Shown here piece after piece: positions 49,089 through 59,091 of a DNA stretch of 64,000 nt (its first letter is position 1; the number at the start of each line of letters is the position of its first letter). The notes below the pieces were generated by a model. The model worked only from the letters and a program-made list of their open reading frames with translations, did not search any database and was not told where the DNA came from. A program made the position numbers and the translations under genes. The DNA is from Actinosynnema pretiosum. Lineage in GTDB: Bacteria; Actinomycetota; Actinomycetes; Mycobacteriales; Pseudonocardiaceae. Location: assembly GCF_024171695.1 (NCBI RefSeq), contig NZ_JAMTCF010000008.1, positions 180,338 to 244,337 of the forward strand, in the 5' to 3' direction.

Positions 49089-50972
49089 GTGGCACCTCCG
49101 GCCGGGCAAATCCGCCCCGCGAAGTACTTGGGCGCGTTTGTCCTCATCGTGGCCGTGCTGTACGCCTTGGTGTTTTTCACCGGCAACGGCTCGGCGATCC
49201 CCAAGCTCGGCATCGACCTGCAGGGCGGCACCCGCGTCACGCTGACCGCGCGAGCGCCCGACGGCAAGACGCCGACGGACGAGGCGCTCAACCAGGCCAG
49301 GACGCTGATCGAGACCCGCGTCAACGGCCTCGGCGTCTCCGGGGCCGAGGTGGTCAGGGACGGCAGCAACCTGGTCATCACGGTCCCCGGCTCCGACAGC
49401 GAGGGCGCGAAGAGCCTCGGCCAGACGGCGAAGCTGAACTTCCGCAAGGTCATCGGGGCCCCGCTGGCGAACCAGCCCGCGCCCAGCACCGAGACCCCGC
49501 CGTCGACCAGCGGCTCCCCGGCGCCCACCAGCGGCAGCCAGGCGCCCGAGTCCGGCGCGAGCACCCCGCCGTCCGAGGGCGCCTCCGCGCCGTCGACCAC
49601 CGGCCAGGGCCGTCCGGCGCCCGCCTTCCAGCAGCAGCCCTCCAGCGACGCGGCCCAGCCCTCGCAGAGCGGCCAGCCGCAGCAGTCCGGCGCGCCGGAG
49701 TCCGGGGCCCCGCAGTCCGACGCCCCGAACCCGGCGACCGACCCCTCGCAGGTCGACTGCCAGGCCGTGTTCCTCGGCAACTACTCCGAGGACACCACCA
49801 AGGCGATCACCGAGGCGCGCACCTGCCGCCAGGACCCCGCGCTCACCACGCTGGACGCCGCGACCGTGCAGCAGGCGCTCGCCGCCTTCACCTGCCCGAC
49901 CACCGACCCGCTGCTGGGCAACGACGACCCGGCCCAGCCGCTGCTGACCTGCGACCAGGACCGCGTCACCAAGTACGTCCTCGGCCCGGTCACCCCGCCC
50001 GCCGACGGCAGCGTCCCGGACAGCGACTTCTCCATGTACTCCCGGCTCACCGGTGAGGACATCGACAACGCGGTCTCCGGCACCGACCCGCAGGGCGCGG
50101 GCTTCGTGGTCAGCCTGACCTTCAAGGGCTCCGGCGGCGACAAGTGGGGCAAGTTCACCTCCGCCAACGTGAACCAGCAGGTCGCGGTGGTCCTGGACAG
50201 CCAGGTGGTGTCCGCCCCGAACATCAACGAGCCCATCCTCGGCGGCTCGACCCAGATCAGCGGCCAGTTCGGCCAGCGCGAGGCCGACAACCTGGCCAAC
50301 GTGCTCAAGTACGGCTCGCTGCCGCTGTCGTTCGAGGCCTCCGAGGCCGAGACCGTGTCGGCGACCCTGGGCCTGGCCTCGCTGGAGGCCGGTCTGATCG
50401 CGGGCGCCGTGGGCCTGTTCCTGGTGTTCCTGTACTGCGTCTTCTACTACCGCCTGCTCGGCCTGCTGACGATCCTGTCGCTGGTCCTGTCCGGCGTCAT
50501 CGTCTACGCGGTCATGGTGCTCCTCGGGCGCGTCGTCGGCTTCACCCTCGACCTCGCGGGCATCGCCGGCCTGATCATCGCGATCGGCATCACCGCCGAC
50601 TCGTTCGTGGTGTTCTTCGAACGCCTCAAGGACGAGATGCGCGAGGGCCGCTCCTTCCGCTCGGCCGTCCCGCGCGCCTGGGTCCGCTCGCGCCGCACGA
50701 TCCTGTCCGCCGACGCGGTCAGCTTCCTGTGCGCGATGATCCTGTACGTCATCGCGGTCGGCCAGGTGAAGGGCTTCGCGTTCACCCTCGGCGTGTCCAC
50801 GGTGCTCGACCTGATCGTGGTCTTCCTGGTGACGCACCCGCTGGTCGCGATCATCTCGAAGTCCAAGACGAAGTTCCTGAACAACCCCAAGGTCATCGGG
50901 CTCGGCGACGTCGCGCACGCGGCGCACCTCAAGGCACCCAAGAGCACCGGCACCGCCGTGAAGGAGGCCTGA
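49089..50972 (+). CDS. secD: Protein translocase subunit SecD
   Basis: 627 residues from GTG 49089 with GGAGACGG upstream. N-terminal helix, then the P1 domain (GIDLQGGTRVTLTARAPDGK), interrupted at about residues 130-220 by a Pro/Ser/Gln/Thr-rich insert. The rest of P1 and five membrane helices follow, with the RND motif region ITADSFVVFFERLKDEMREG. SecD and SecF use the proton gradient to help pull exported proteins across the membrane. Inserts at this place are common in actinobacterial SecD. Confidence 0.95.
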   Translation: MAPPAGQIRPAKYLGAFVLIVAVLYALVFFTGNGSAIPKLGIDLQGGTRVTLTARAPDGKTPTDEALNQARTLIETRVNGLGVSGAEVVRDGSNLVITVPGSDSEGAKSLGQTAKLNFRKVIGAPLANQPAPSTETPPSTSGSPAPTSGSQAPESGASTPPSEGASAPSTTGQGRPAPAFQQQPSSDAAQPSQSGQPQQSGAPESGAPQSDAPNPATDPSQVDCQAVFLGNYSEDTTKAITEARTCRQDPALTTLDAATVQQALAAFTCPTTDPLLGNDDPAQPLLTCDQDRVTKYVLGPVTPPADGSVPDSDFSMYSRLTGEDIDNAVSGTDPQGAGFVVSLTFKGSGGDKWGKFTSANVNQQVAVVLDSQVVSAPNINEPILGGSTQISGQFGQREADNLANVLKYGSLPLSFEASEAETVSATLGLASLEAGLIAGAVGLFLVFLYCVFYYRLLGLLTILSLVLSGVIVYAVMVLLGRVVGFTLDLAGIAGLIIAIGITADSFVVFFERLKDEMREGRSFRSAVPRAWVRSRRTILSADAVSFLCAMILYVIAVGQVKGFAFTLGVSTVLDLIVVFLVTHPLVAIISKSKTKFLNNPKVIGLGDVAHAAHLKAPKSTGTAVKEA

Positions 50973-50973
50973 C

Positions 50974-52164
50974 GTGTCGAGCACTCCGCGCAAGGCGAGC
51001 GTGTTCCAGCGCCTCTACGTCGGCAACGGCGCGTTCGACATCGTCGGCAAGCGCACGCGGTGGTACGGGATCTTCGGCGCCATCCTGGTCGCCTCGGTCC
51101 TGCTGGTGGTCTTCAAGGGCTTCAACCTGGGCATCGACTTCACCGGTGGCACGCGCATCCAGATGCCCGCGCAGACCGGCGAGGGCACGTCCATCTCGCA
51201 GGAAGCCGTCCAGGACAGCTTCAAGAAGTCGGTCGGCGAGGACGCCACCTCGGTGCAGACCGTGGGCACCGGCGACGCCGCGACGTTCCAGATCCGCTCC
51301 GAGACGCTGACCACCCAGCAGATCGACGGCCTGAAGAACACGCTGAACGACGACCTGAAGCCCGAGGGCGGCCTGTCCTCGGTCAGCGACAGCGCCGTCT
51401 CCGCCTCCTGGGGCGGTGAGATCACCACCAAGGCGCTCCTCGCGCTGCTGATCTTCTTCATCGCGGTGATGCTGTTCCTGGCGCTGTACTTCGAGCTGGC
51501 GATGGCGGTCGGCGCGCTCGTCGCCGTGGTGCACGACGTGGTCATCACCGCGGGCGTGTACTCGCTGGTCGGCTTCGAGGTCTCGCCCGCGACCATCATC
51601 GGTCTGCTGACGATCCTCGGCTTCTCGCTGTACGACACGGTGGTCGTCTTCGACAAGGTCAGGGAGAACACCCGAGGCATCCTCGGCCTGACCCGCCGCA
51701 CCTACGGCGAGGCCACCAACCTGGCGGTCAACCAGACCCTGATGCGCTCGATCAACACCTCGCTGATCGCGCTGCTGCCGGTCATGGGCCTGCTGGTCGT
51801 CGGCGTCTGGCTGCTCGGCGTCGGCACCCTGAAGGACCTCGCGCTCGTGCAGCTGGCCGGTATGGCCATCGGCGCGCTGTCGTCCATCTTCATCGCGCCC
51901 GCGATCGCGGTCGACCTGAAGATGCGCGACCCGCGCTACAAGGCCCAGGCCGCTCGGGTGAAGGCCCGCCGGGACAACGTGGCCCGCAAGAACGCCGCGG
52001 GCGCGGTCGCCGAGGACGAGGTCGAGTCGACCGACGAGGACAGCCTGGAGGCCGAGCTCCGCAAGGAGAAGGCCTTCACCGCCGCCGCGGGCGTGCCCGC
52101 GCGGCACGCCAAGGCCGCCGACGCGCGGCGCACCAACCGACCGACGGGCAAGAAGCAGCGTTGA
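50974..52164 (+). CDS. secF: Protein translocase subunit SecF
   Basis: 396 residues from GTG 50974, one base after the secD stop. N-terminal helix, GIDFTGGTRIQM, membrane helices and the SecF motif GFSLYDTVVVFDKVREN, then RSINTSLIALLPV. The C-terminal 90 residues are a charged cytoplasmic extension. Its stop overlaps the apt start (TTGA). Confidence 0.95.
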   Translation: MSSTPRKASVFQRLYVGNGAFDIVGKRTRWYGIFGAILVASVLLVVFKGFNLGIDFTGGTRIQMPAQTGEGTSISQEAVQDSFKKSVGEDATSVQTVGTGDAATFQIRSETLTTQQIDGLKNTLNDDLKPEGGLSSVSDSAVSASWGGEITTKALLALLIFFIAVMLFLALYFELAMAVGALVAVVHDVVITAGVYSLVGFEVSPATIIGLLTILGFSLYDTVVVFDKVRENTRGILGLTRRTYGEATNLAVNQTLMRSINTSLIALLPVMGLLVVGVWLLGVGTLKDLALVQLAGMAIGALSSIFIAPAIAVDLKMRDPRYKAQAARVKARRDNVARKNAAGAVAEDEVESTDEDSLEAELRKEKAFTAAAGVPARHAKAADARRTNRPTGKKQR

Positions 52165-52679
52165 AGCTAGAGCACGCGCTCGGACTCATGCGTGAGGTCC
52201 CGGACTTCCCCCAGCCGGGGGTCCTGTTCCGGGACCTCACGCCCGTCCTGGCCGATCCAGAGGCGCTCCGCGCCATGACCGACGCCCTGAACGGCACGGT
52301 CGAACCCGGCACCACCGTCGTCGCGGCCATCGAGTCCAGGGGCTTCCTGCTCGGGTCCGCGCTCGGCTACGGCCACGGCTACGGCGTGGTGGCCCTGCGC
52401 AAGCCGGGCAAGCTGCCCGCCGTGTCGCACCGGGTCAGCTACGAGCTGGAGTACGGCACCGCCACCCTGGAGCTGCCCGCCGGGCTGATCCAGCCCGGCC
52501 AGCGGGTCGTCGTCGTGGACGACGTCCTCGCGACCGGGGGAACCGCAGCCGCCGCCTGCCAGCTCGTGGAGCACGCGGGTGGCGTCGTCACCGGCGTCTC
52601 CGTGGTCCTCGAACTGGTCGGACTGGGTGGTCGGGACCGCCTTTCGGGTTACCCCGTGCGCACCCTGCTCACGCTGTGA
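52161..52679 (+). CDS. apt: Adenine phosphoribosyltransferase
   Basis: 172 residues from TTG 52161, overlapping the secF stop. It salvages adenine to AMP with PRPP in the cytoplasm. DFPQPGVLFRDLTPVLADP is the family opening, VAAIESRGFLLGSAL the adenine-side motif, LRKPGKLP the flexible loop, and VVVVDDVLATGGTAAA the PRPP-binding loop. The position between secF and relA is the standard actinobacterial order. Confidence 0.95.
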   Translation: MKLEHALGLMREVPDFPQPGVLFRDLTPVLADPEALRAMTDALNGTVEPGTTVVAAIESRGFLLGSALGYGHGYGVVALRKPGKLPAVSHRVSYELEYGTATLELPAGLIQPGQRVVVVDDVLATGGTAAAACQLVEHAGGVVTGVSVVLELVGLGGRDRLSGYPVRTLLTL

Positions 52680-52826
52680 GCACGCGATCACGGGTCGCGC
52701 TCACCTGACCGGTCGCACCCGTTCACGGTTGCTGCTCGTCGTGTGAACACCACCGCTCGTCGCCCGGTGGCGGGGCCCGCCCCGCCATCGGAGTTATCCT
52801 CGGTGCCTAGACCCCCGAGGAGCGCG

Positions 52827-55127
52827 TTGAGCCAGGACACCGAACCCACGGCCCCGATGCCGCCCGTGCCAGGCCGGGCCCCGTCGGCGACCAGGCGCGT
52901 GCGGGCCAGGCTCGCCCGCCGCATCACCGCCCAGCGGGCCGCCCCGGTCAAGCAGGTCCTCGAACCGCTCGCCACCGTGCACCGCGACCTCCACCCCAAC
53001 GCCGACCTGGCGCTGCTCCAGCGCGCCTACGACGTGGCCGAGGAGAAGCACCGGCCGCAGCGCCGCAAGTCCGGCGACCCGTACATCACCCACCCGCTCG
53101 CGGTGGCCACGATCCTGGCCGAGCTGGGCATGGACACCACGACCCTGGTCGCGGCCCTGCTGCACGACACCGTCGAGGACACCGACTACTCGCTCGACCA
53201 GCTCCGCGACGACTTCGGCACCGTCGTGGCGCTGCTGGTGGACGGCGTCACCAAGCTGGACAAGGTCAAGCTGGGCGCCGCCGCCGAGGCCGAGACCATC
53301 CGCAAGATGGTCATCGCCATGGCCAAGGACCCCAGGGTCCTGGTGATCAAGCTGGCGGACCGGCTGCACAACATGCGCACCATGCGGTTCCTGCCGCCGG
53401 AGAAGCAGGCCCGCAAGGCCCGCGAGACCCTGGAGGTGCTGGCCCCGCTCGCGCACCGGCTCGGCATGGCCACGGTCAAGTGGGAGCTGGAGGACCTCGC
53501 GTTCGCGATCCTCCAGCCCAAGAAGTACGACGAGATCGTGCGCCTGGTCGCCAACCGCGCCCCGTCCCGCGACACCTACCTCAGCGGCGTGATCAACGAG
53601 CTGAGCGGGCACCTGGAGGGCGCGCGGCTGACCGCCAAGGTCGAGGGCAGGCCGAAGCACTACTACTCGATCAACCAGAAGATGATCGTGCGCGGTCGCG
53701 ACTTCGACGACATCCACGACCTCGTGGGCGTCCGCATCCAGGTCGACGAGGTCCGCGACTGCTACGCCGCGATGGGCGTGGTGCACGCGCTGTGGCAGCC
53801 GATGCCCGGCCGGTTCAAGGACTACATCGCGCAGCCCCGCTTCGGCGTCTACCAGTCGCTGCACACCACGGTCATCGGGCCGGACGGCAAGCCGCTGGAG
53901 GTGCAGATCCGCACCTACGACATGCACCGCACCGCCGAGTACGGCATCGCGGCGCACTGGCGGTACAAGGAGACCAAGGGCAGCCACCGGGGCAAGAGCG
54001 TCGAGGTCGACGAGATGGCGTGGATGCGCCAGCTGCTCGACTGGCAGCGGGAGGCCGCCGACCCCGGCGAGTTCCTGGAGTCGCTGCGCTTCGACCTGGC
54101 CGCGCGGGAGATCTTCGTCTTCACCCCCAAGGGCGACGTGGTCACCCTGCCGACCGGCTCCACCCCGGTGGACTTCGCCTACGCCGTGCACACCGAGGTC
54201 GGCCACCGGTGCATCGGCGCGCGCGTCAACGGCCGCCTCGTCGCCCTCGAGCGCAAGCTGGAGAACGGCGAGGTCGTCGAGATCTTCACCTCGAAGGCCG
54301 AGGGAGCGGGTCCGTCGCGGGACTGGCTGTCGTTCGCCCAGTCCCCGCGCGCCAAGGCGAAGATCAAGCAGTGGTTCGCCAAGGAGCGCAAGGAAGAGGC
54401 GATCGAGGTCGGCAAGGACGCGATCGCCAAGGAGGTGCGGCGGGTCGGCCTCCCGCTGCAGCGCCTGGTGTCCGCCGACGCGATGGGCGCGCTCGCCAAG
54501 GAGCTGCACTACCCGGACGTGAGCGCGCTGTACGCGGCGGTCGGCGAGGGGCACACCTCGGCCAGGCACGTGGTGCAGCGGCTGGTCGCCCAGCTGGGCG
54601 GCGTCGACCACGCCGAGGAGGAGCTGGCCGAGCGGTCGACGCCGTCCACGGTGGCGAGGCGGCGGGTCACCGGCGACGCGGGCGTGATCGTCAAGGACTC
54701 GTCGGACGTGTGGGTCAAGCTGGCCCGCTGCTGCACCCCGGTGCCCGGCGACGACATCCTCGGGTTCGTGACCAGGGGCGGCGGGGTGAGCGTGCACCGC
54801 ACCGACTGCACGAACGCCGACGAGCTGCTCAAGACCCCGGAGCGGCTGCTGGACGTCGAGTGGGCGCCGTCCTCGTCCTCGGTGTTCCTGGTGGCCATCC
54901 AGGTCGAGGCGCTGGACCGGCACCGGCTGCTGTCGGACGTGACGAAGGTCCTGGCCGACGAGAAGGTCAACATCCTGTCGGCGTCCGTGACCACCTCGCG
55001 GGACCGGGTGGCGGTGAGCCGGTTCTCGTTCGAGATGGGCGACCCGAAGCACCTCGGGCACGTGCTCAAGGCCGTGCGCAGCGTCGAGGGCGTGTACGAC
55101 GTCTACCGGGTCACCTCGGCGTCCTGA
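52827..55127 (+). CDS. relA: Bifunctional (p)ppGpp synthetase/hydrolase
   Basis: 766 residues from TTG 52827, chosen because GAGGAG lies six bases upstream and SQDTEP is the usual actinobacterial opening. GTG 52743 would add 28 residues without a ribosome-binding site. Domains in order: HD hydrolase ([44 protein letters not shown]), synthetase ([33 protein letters not shown]), TGS ([20 protein letters not shown]), a helical region, a Cys motif ([14 protein letters not shown]) and a C-terminal ACT domain. It makes and destroys the stringent-response alarmone. A very strong hairpin follows. Confidence 0.95.
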   Translation: MSQDTEPTAPMPPVPGRAPSATRRVRARLARRITAQRAAPVKQVLEPLATVHRDLHPNADLALLQRAYDVAEEKHRPQRRKSGDPYITHPLAVATILAELGMDTTTLVAALLHDTVEDTDYSLDQLRDDFGTVVALLVDGVTKLDKVKLGAAAEAETIRKMVIAMAKDPRVLVIKLADRLHNMRTMRFLPPEKQARKARETLEVLAPLAHRLGMATVKWELEDLAFAILQPKKYDEIVRLVANRAPSRDTYLSGVINELSGHLEGARLTAKVEGRPKHYYSINQKMIVRGRDFDDIHDLVGVRIQVDEVRDCYAAMGVVHALWQPMPGRFKDYIAQPRFGVYQSLHTTVIGPDGKPLEVQIRTYDMHRTAEYGIAAHWRYKETKGSHRGKSVEVDEMAWMRQLLDWQREAADPGEFLESLRFDLAAREIFVFTPKGDVVTLPTGSTPVDFAYAVHTEVGHRCIGARVNGRLVALERKLENGEVVEIFTSKAEGAGPSRDWLSFAQSPRAKAKIKQWFAKERKEEAIEVGKDAIAKEVRRVGLPLQRLVSADAMGALAKELHYPDVSALYAAVGEGHTSARHVVQRLVAQLGGVDHAEEELAERSTPSTVARRRVTGDAGVIVKDSSDVWVKLARCCTPVPGDDILGFVTRGGGVSVHRTDCTNADELLKTPERLLDVEWAPSSSSVFLVAIQVEALDRHRLLSDVTKVLADEKVNILSASVTTSRDRVAVSRFSFEMGDPKHLGHVLKAVRSVEGVYDVYRVTSAS

Positions 55128-55148
55128 CGCCGGACCTCCCGAGCACGA

Positions 55149-55183
55149 CGAAGGGGCGGGGCCGCTGTGGCCCCGCCCCTTCG
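55149..55183. terminator. Very strong bidirectional terminator
   Basis: A perfect 15-bp stem CGAAGGGGCGGGGCC/GGCCCCGCCCCTTCG with a 5-base loop GCTGT lies between convergent relA and the cyclophilin gene, followed by TGTTCT on the plus side. Confidence 0.92.
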
Positions 55184-55266
55184 GTGTTCTGCGAGCTTTT
55201 CACCCGTTCAGGTGAGACGAGCGGGTTCCCGTCGACGCCGTCGGACCGGGAGGACCCGCCCCCGCG

Positions 55267-56112
55267 CTAGGCGGTGGTCGCGGTCTTGATGTCGACCGGG
55301 GTGTTCGGCTTGCCGTCGCCCGCGCCGCTGTCGGTGCCCGCGTTGGCCACCTCGTCCACCAGCTTCAGGCTCTCCGCGTCGACCGTGCCGAACACGGTGT
55401 AGCTGGCCGGGAGGCTGGAGGCGTCGCCGTAGACGATGAAGAACTGGCTGCCGTTCGTGTCCGGGCCCGAGTTGGCCATGGCCAGCACGCCCCGGCCGTA
55501 GGTGATCTCGGGGAACACCTCGTCCTTGAACTTGTAGCCGGGGCCGCCGGTGCCGGTGCCGGTCGGGTCACCGCACTGCAGGACCTGGATGCCCTGGGTG
55601 GTGAGGCGGTGGCAGGTGGTGTCGTTGAAGTAGTTCTGCTTCACCAGCGAGACGAAGCTGTTGACCGTGCACGGGGCCAGCGAGCGGTCCAGGGTCAGCT
55701 TCAGGTCGCCGATCGAGGTGCCCAGCGTGGCGCCGACGGTGCCCTCGGAGGAGACCTGGCCGTTCTCCGGGGCCTTCGCGCCCGGCTTCGCGGACTCGCC
55801 CTCGGCGGTGTACTCGCAGTTCACCTGCGGGGCCAGCGGCGTCGGGCGCTTCACCGCGGCGTGCAGCTCGGTCGGGATCGACGCGGGCTTGTCGCTCTGC
55901 GGGGCGGCCGACGAGCTCGCGGCGGTGTCCGTGGTGTCGGAGCCGAAGTCGTAGGTGGCGAGGAAGTACACACCGCCCGCCACCAGCAGCACCACCACCG
56001 CGGTGGAGATCACCGCCACGACCCGGCGCCGCTTGTCGCGCTCCACCCTGCGCGTGATCTGGCGCTCCAGCTTCCGCTTGGCCTGCTCGCGGCGCTGCGC
56101 GTTGTTCGGCAC
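55267..56112 (-). CDS. Membrane-anchored cyclophilin-type peptidyl-prolyl isomerase
   Basis: 281 residues from GTG 56112, with AAGGGAGG six bases upstream. A basic cytoplasmic head (RREQAKRKLERQITRRVERD) and one membrane helix (VVAVISTAVVVLLVAGGVYF) precede a linker and a cyclophilin domain: TSIGDLKLTLDRSLAPCTVN, NYFNDTTCHRLTTQGIQVLQ, RGVLAMANSGPDTNGSQFFI, YTVFGTV. It speeds proline isomerisation of exported proteins outside the membrane. The catalytic Arg of FHR is present in CHRL. Confidence 0.93.
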   Translation of the reverse strand: MPNNAQRREQAKRKLERQITRRVERDKRRRVVAVISTAVVVLLVAGGVYFLATYDFGSDTTDTAASSSAAPQSDKPASIPTELHAAVKRPTPLAPQVNCEYTAEGESAKPGAKAPENGQVSSEGTVGATLGTSIGDLKLTLDRSLAPCTVNSFVSLVKQNYFNDTTCHRLTTQGIQVLQCGDPTGTGTGGPGYKFKDEVFPEITYGRGVLAMANSGPDTNGSQFFIVYGDASSLPASYTVFGTVDAESLKLVDEVANAGTDSGAGDGKPNTPVDIKTATTA

Positions 56113-56325
56113 CTGCACCCTCCCTTGAGTTGTGCTACTGGGTCGACGGCGACGACCGGACCGCAGTCTAGGGGGATCGCATATGACTGGCGTGTGGCGG
56201 ATAGGCTGGTGCACAGGCGCACGCCGTTCCCGCGCCGCTCGCAGTCAGGTTCGCAGTCAGGTCCGCAGTCGTTTTCGCGGTCGATCCCGCGCGGTCGACC
56301 GAGGCAGTCCGAGAGGGGTCTTCCC

Positions 56326-57030
56326 GTGCTGGTGATCGGGTTCCCGACCGGTGCGCTCCAGGCCAACTGCTACCTGGTCGCGTCCGAGGCCGGTGGCGCC
56401 TGCGTCGTGGTCGACCCCGGCCAGGACGCGCTGGAGCCGATCGCCGAGGCGGTCCGCGAGCACCGGCTCTCGCCGGTCGCGGTGCTGCTCACCCACGGCC
56501 ACTTCGACCACTCGTACTCGGTCGCCCCGGTGTGCGACGGCGACGACATCCCGGCCTGGGTGCACCCGGCCGACCGGGCGATGCTGTCCGACCCGCTGTC
56601 CGGTGTGAGCGCCGAGACCCGCGCGTTCTTCGGCGGCAGGCTGGAGATGCGCGAGCCGCGCGAGGTCAGGGAGCTGTCCGACGGCGCCGAGCTGGACCTG
56701 GCGGGCCTGAGCTTCACCGTCGACCACACCCCCGGCCATACCGGCGGGTCGGTGATGTTCCGGTCCGGGGTCGAGGAGGGCGGGCGGCTCGTGCTGTCCG
56801 GCGACACCCTCTTCGCCGGGGCCATCGGGCGCACCGACCTGCCGGGCGGGGACCACGGCGCGATGCTCGGCTCGCTGCGCCGCAAGGTCCTCACCCTGGA
56901 CGACGACGTCGTCGTCCTGCCCGGCCACGGACCGACCACGACCATCGGCAGGGAGCGCGCGAGCAACCCGTTCCTCACGGAACTGATCCGCGACGACGAC
57001 GCGCCCGCCGCACAGCGCAGAGGACTGTAG
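56326..57030 (+). CDS. Glyoxalase II-like metallo-beta-lactamase-fold hydrolase
   Basis: 234 residues from GTG 56326, with GAGAGGGG upstream. The MBL zinc motif THGHFDHS (HxHxDH), PGHTGGS, SGDTLFAGAIGRTDLPGGD and the final PGHGPTTTIGRE are complete. This subfamily (glyoxalase II-like) sits next to hisS in many actinobacteria and probably hydrolyses a thioester or similar metabolite. An 11-bp motif TCGCAGTCAGG repeats tandemly at about 56239-56261, just upstream. Confidence 0.92.
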   Translation: MLVIGFPTGALQANCYLVASEAGGACVVVDPGQDALEPIAEAVREHRLSPVAVLLTHGHFDHSYSVAPVCDGDDIPAWVHPADRAMLSDPLSGVSAETRAFFGGRLEMREPREVRELSDGAELDLAGLSFTVDHTPGHTGGSVMFRSGVEEGGRLVLSGDTLFAGAIGRTDLPGGDHGAMLGSLRRKVLTLDDDVVVLPGHGPTTTIGRERASNPFLTELIRDDDAPAAQRRGL

Positions 57031-57039
57031 GGACCAGCA

Positions 57040-58305
57040 GTGACCACCCCGTTCGCCGCCCCGAAGGGCGTTCCCGACTACTTCCCGCCGAACTCGGCGG
57101 CGTTCACCGCCGTCCGCTCGGCGCTGCTCGGCGCCACCGCGCGCGCCGGGTACGGCTACATCGAGCTGCCCGTCTTCGAGGACACCGCGCTGTTCGCGCG
57201 CGGCGTCGGCGAGTCCACCGACGTGGTCAGCAAGGAGATGTACACCTTCACCGACCGAGGCGGTCGCTCGATCACGCTGCGGCCCGAGGGCACCGCGGGC
57301 GTGATGCGCGCGGTCATCGAGCACGGGCTCGACCGGGGGCAGCTCCCGGTGAAGCTCGCGTACGCGGCGCAGTTCTTCCGCGCCGAGCAGCCGCAGGCCG
57401 GGCGGTACCGGCAGTTCCACCAGGTCGGCGTCGAGGCGATCGGCGTGGACGACCCGGCGCTGGACGCCGAGGTGATCGCGATCGCCGACGAGGGCTTCCG
57501 GGCGCTCGGGCTGACCGGGTACCGGCTGGAGCTGACCTCGCTGGGCGACGCGACGTGCCGTCCGCAGTACCGGGAGAAGCTCCAGGCGTTCCTGGCGAAG
57601 CTGCCGCTGGACGAGGACACCCGGCGCCGCGCGGAGATCAACCCGCTGCGGGTGCTGGACGACAAGCGCCCCGAGGTCCGCGAGCTGGTCGCCGAGGCGC
57701 CGCTCATGCTGGACAACCTGTCGCCGGAGACGCTGGAGCACTACGAGCGGGTCAAGGCGCACCTGGGCGACCTGGGCGTGAAGTACGTCGAGAACCCCCG
57801 GATGGTGCGCGGGCTGGACTACTACACGAAGACCACGTTCGAGTTCGTGCACGACGGGCTGGGCGCGCAGTCCGGCATCGGCGGCGGTGGGCGCTACGAC
57901 GGGCTCATGGCGCAGCTGGGCGGGCAGGAGCTGTCCGGCGTCGGGTTCGGGCTCGGGGTCGACCGGGCGCTGCTGGCCTGCCAGGTGGAGGGGCTGGCGG
58001 TCGGCGACGCGACCCGGTGCGACGTGTACGGCGTGCCGCTGGGCGACGCGGCGCGGTCGCGGCTGGTCGGGATCGGGGCTCCGCTGCGCGCGGCAGGCGT
58101 CCGGTACGACATGGCTTACGGCGGCAAGGGCTTGAAGGGCGCGATGAAGGGCGCCGACCGGTCCGGGGCGAGGTTCGCGCTGGTGCTGGGGGAGCGGGAC
58201 ATCGAGGCCGGGGTGGCGCAGCTCAAGGAGCTGGCCACCGGTGAGCAGCGGGAAGTGCCGCTGGCCGACGTGGTGACCGAGGTGCGGAGGGCGCTGGAGC
58301 GGTGA
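57040..58305 (+). CDS. hisS: Histidyl-tRNA synthetase
   Basis: 421 residues from GTG 57040, nine bases after the hydrolase stop. A class II synthetase: motif 1 region ([20 protein letters not shown]), motif 2 ([39 protein letters not shown]), histidine-specific [14 protein letters not shown], motif 3 ([25 protein letters not shown]) and a C-terminal anticodon-binding domain ([17 protein letters not shown]). It charges tRNA-His. Confidence 0.97.
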   Translation: MTTPFAAPKGVPDYFPPNSAAFTAVRSALLGATARAGYGYIELPVFEDTALFARGVGESTDVVSKEMYTFTDRGGRSITLRPEGTAGVMRAVIEHGLDRGQLPVKLAYAAQFFRAEQPQAGRYRQFHQVGVEAIGVDDPALDAEVIAIADEGFRALGLTGYRLELTSLGDATCRPQYREKLQAFLAKLPLDEDTRRRAEINPLRVLDDKRPEVRELVAEAPLMLDNLSPETLEHYERVKAHLGDLGVKYVENPRMVRGLDYYTKTTFEFVHDGLGAQSGIGGGGRYDGLMAQLGGQELSGVGFGLGVDRALLACQVEGLAVGDATRCDVYGVPLGDAARSRLVGIGAPLRAAGVRYDMAYGGKGLKGAMKGADRSGARFALVLGERDIEAGVAQLKELATGEQREVPLADVVTEVRRALER

Positions 58306-59036
58306 GCGACGGTGACGGGGTGACCGGGGATTCCGGCGCGGCTGGGACACCGGGGCCCGCCGGTGGGGATTCCGGCAGGGCTTCAAGCGGGGCTTCCGGC
58401 AAGGCTTCCGGTGGGGCCGAGCGCATCCCCCTGGACCTGCTGGACCCGGCCACGGTGCGCAAGCGGTCCAGGATGGTCGCGGTGGGGGCGCTGATCGTCG
58501 CCGGGGCCTTCGGCGGGCTGGTGGGCCTGCTGGGCGGCCGGACGGCGGGCCTGGTGACGGCGGCGATCTTCGGCGTGCCGCTGCTGCTCCTGGCGGTGTC
58601 CGAGGCGCGGCGGCGGGTGTGGCTGGAGGGGAGCGTGCTGTCGGTGCGCGCCTACGGCACCAGGGTCGTGGACCTGAAGACGGCGGACTCGCTGGACCTG
58701 CTGGTCACCGACACGCGGGGGACCAGGACGATCGGGTTGTTCGCGCGCGGCGGGCACAAGGCGATCAACCTGGCGCTCGCGCTGTACGCCGGGACGGGCG
58801 GTCGCGAGCTGGGGATCTACCCGTTGCGGACGCTGGCGGACGTGCTGGCCTCGCGCGGTGACGCGCAGGCGCTGGCGCTGGCGGAGCTGCTGGTGGCCCA
58901 GCTGCGGGCGGAGGCCCGAGGGGCCGCCGCGGCGGACCGGCCGCTGTACCGGCTGGGGACGTTGGCGCCGTCGGGGAAGCTGGCGCAGAAGCTGAAGCCC
59001 GAGGCCATCTCGCGGTTCGTGGCGCAGCTGGACTGA
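58302..59036 (+). CDS. Two-helix membrane protein of unknown function
   Basis: 244 residues from GTG 58302, overlapping the hisS stop by 4 bases. A Gly/Ser-rich head of 40 residues precedes two membrane helices ([20 protein letters not shown] and [19 protein letters not shown]). A cytoplasmic domain of about 145 residues then starts with beta strands ([40 protein letters not shown]), like a PH-type fold. It may simply be co-translated with hisS. A strong terminator follows. Confidence 0.65.
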   Translation: MSDGDGVTGDSGAAGTPGPAGGDSGRASSGASGKASGGAERIPLDLLDPATVRKRSRMVAVGALIVAGAFGGLVGLLGGRTAGLVTAAIFGVPLLLLAVSEARRRVWLEGSVLSVRAYGTRVVDLKTADSLDLLVTDTRGTRTIGLFARGGHKAINLALALYAGTGGRELGIYPLRTLADVLASRGDAQALALAELLVAQLRAEARGAAAADRPLYRLGTLAPSGKLAQKLKPEAISRFVAQLD

Positions 59037-59052
59037 GCGGGCGGTTCCGCGA

Positions 59053-59084
59053 CGAGGGGCGCGGTCTTCGGACCGCGCCCCTCG
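59053..59084. terminator. Terminator with cUUCGg tetraloop
   Basis: A perfect 14-bp stem CGAGGGGCGCGGTC/GACCGCGCCCCTCG closed by TTCG. The C(UUCG)G loop is one of the most stable RNA tetraloops. It separates convergent genes ending at 59036 and 59092. Confidence 0.92.
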
Positions 59085-59091
59085 CGCGTGC

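Noticed and set aside
52743-52826. GTG 52743 as relA start
   Set aside because: No ribosome-binding site. The TTG at 52827 has GAGGAG and matches the usual protein start.
52794-55061. Long minus-strand frame opposite relA
   Set aside because: His/Arg/Gly/Val-biased antisense shadow; the plus-strand product has every RelA domain.
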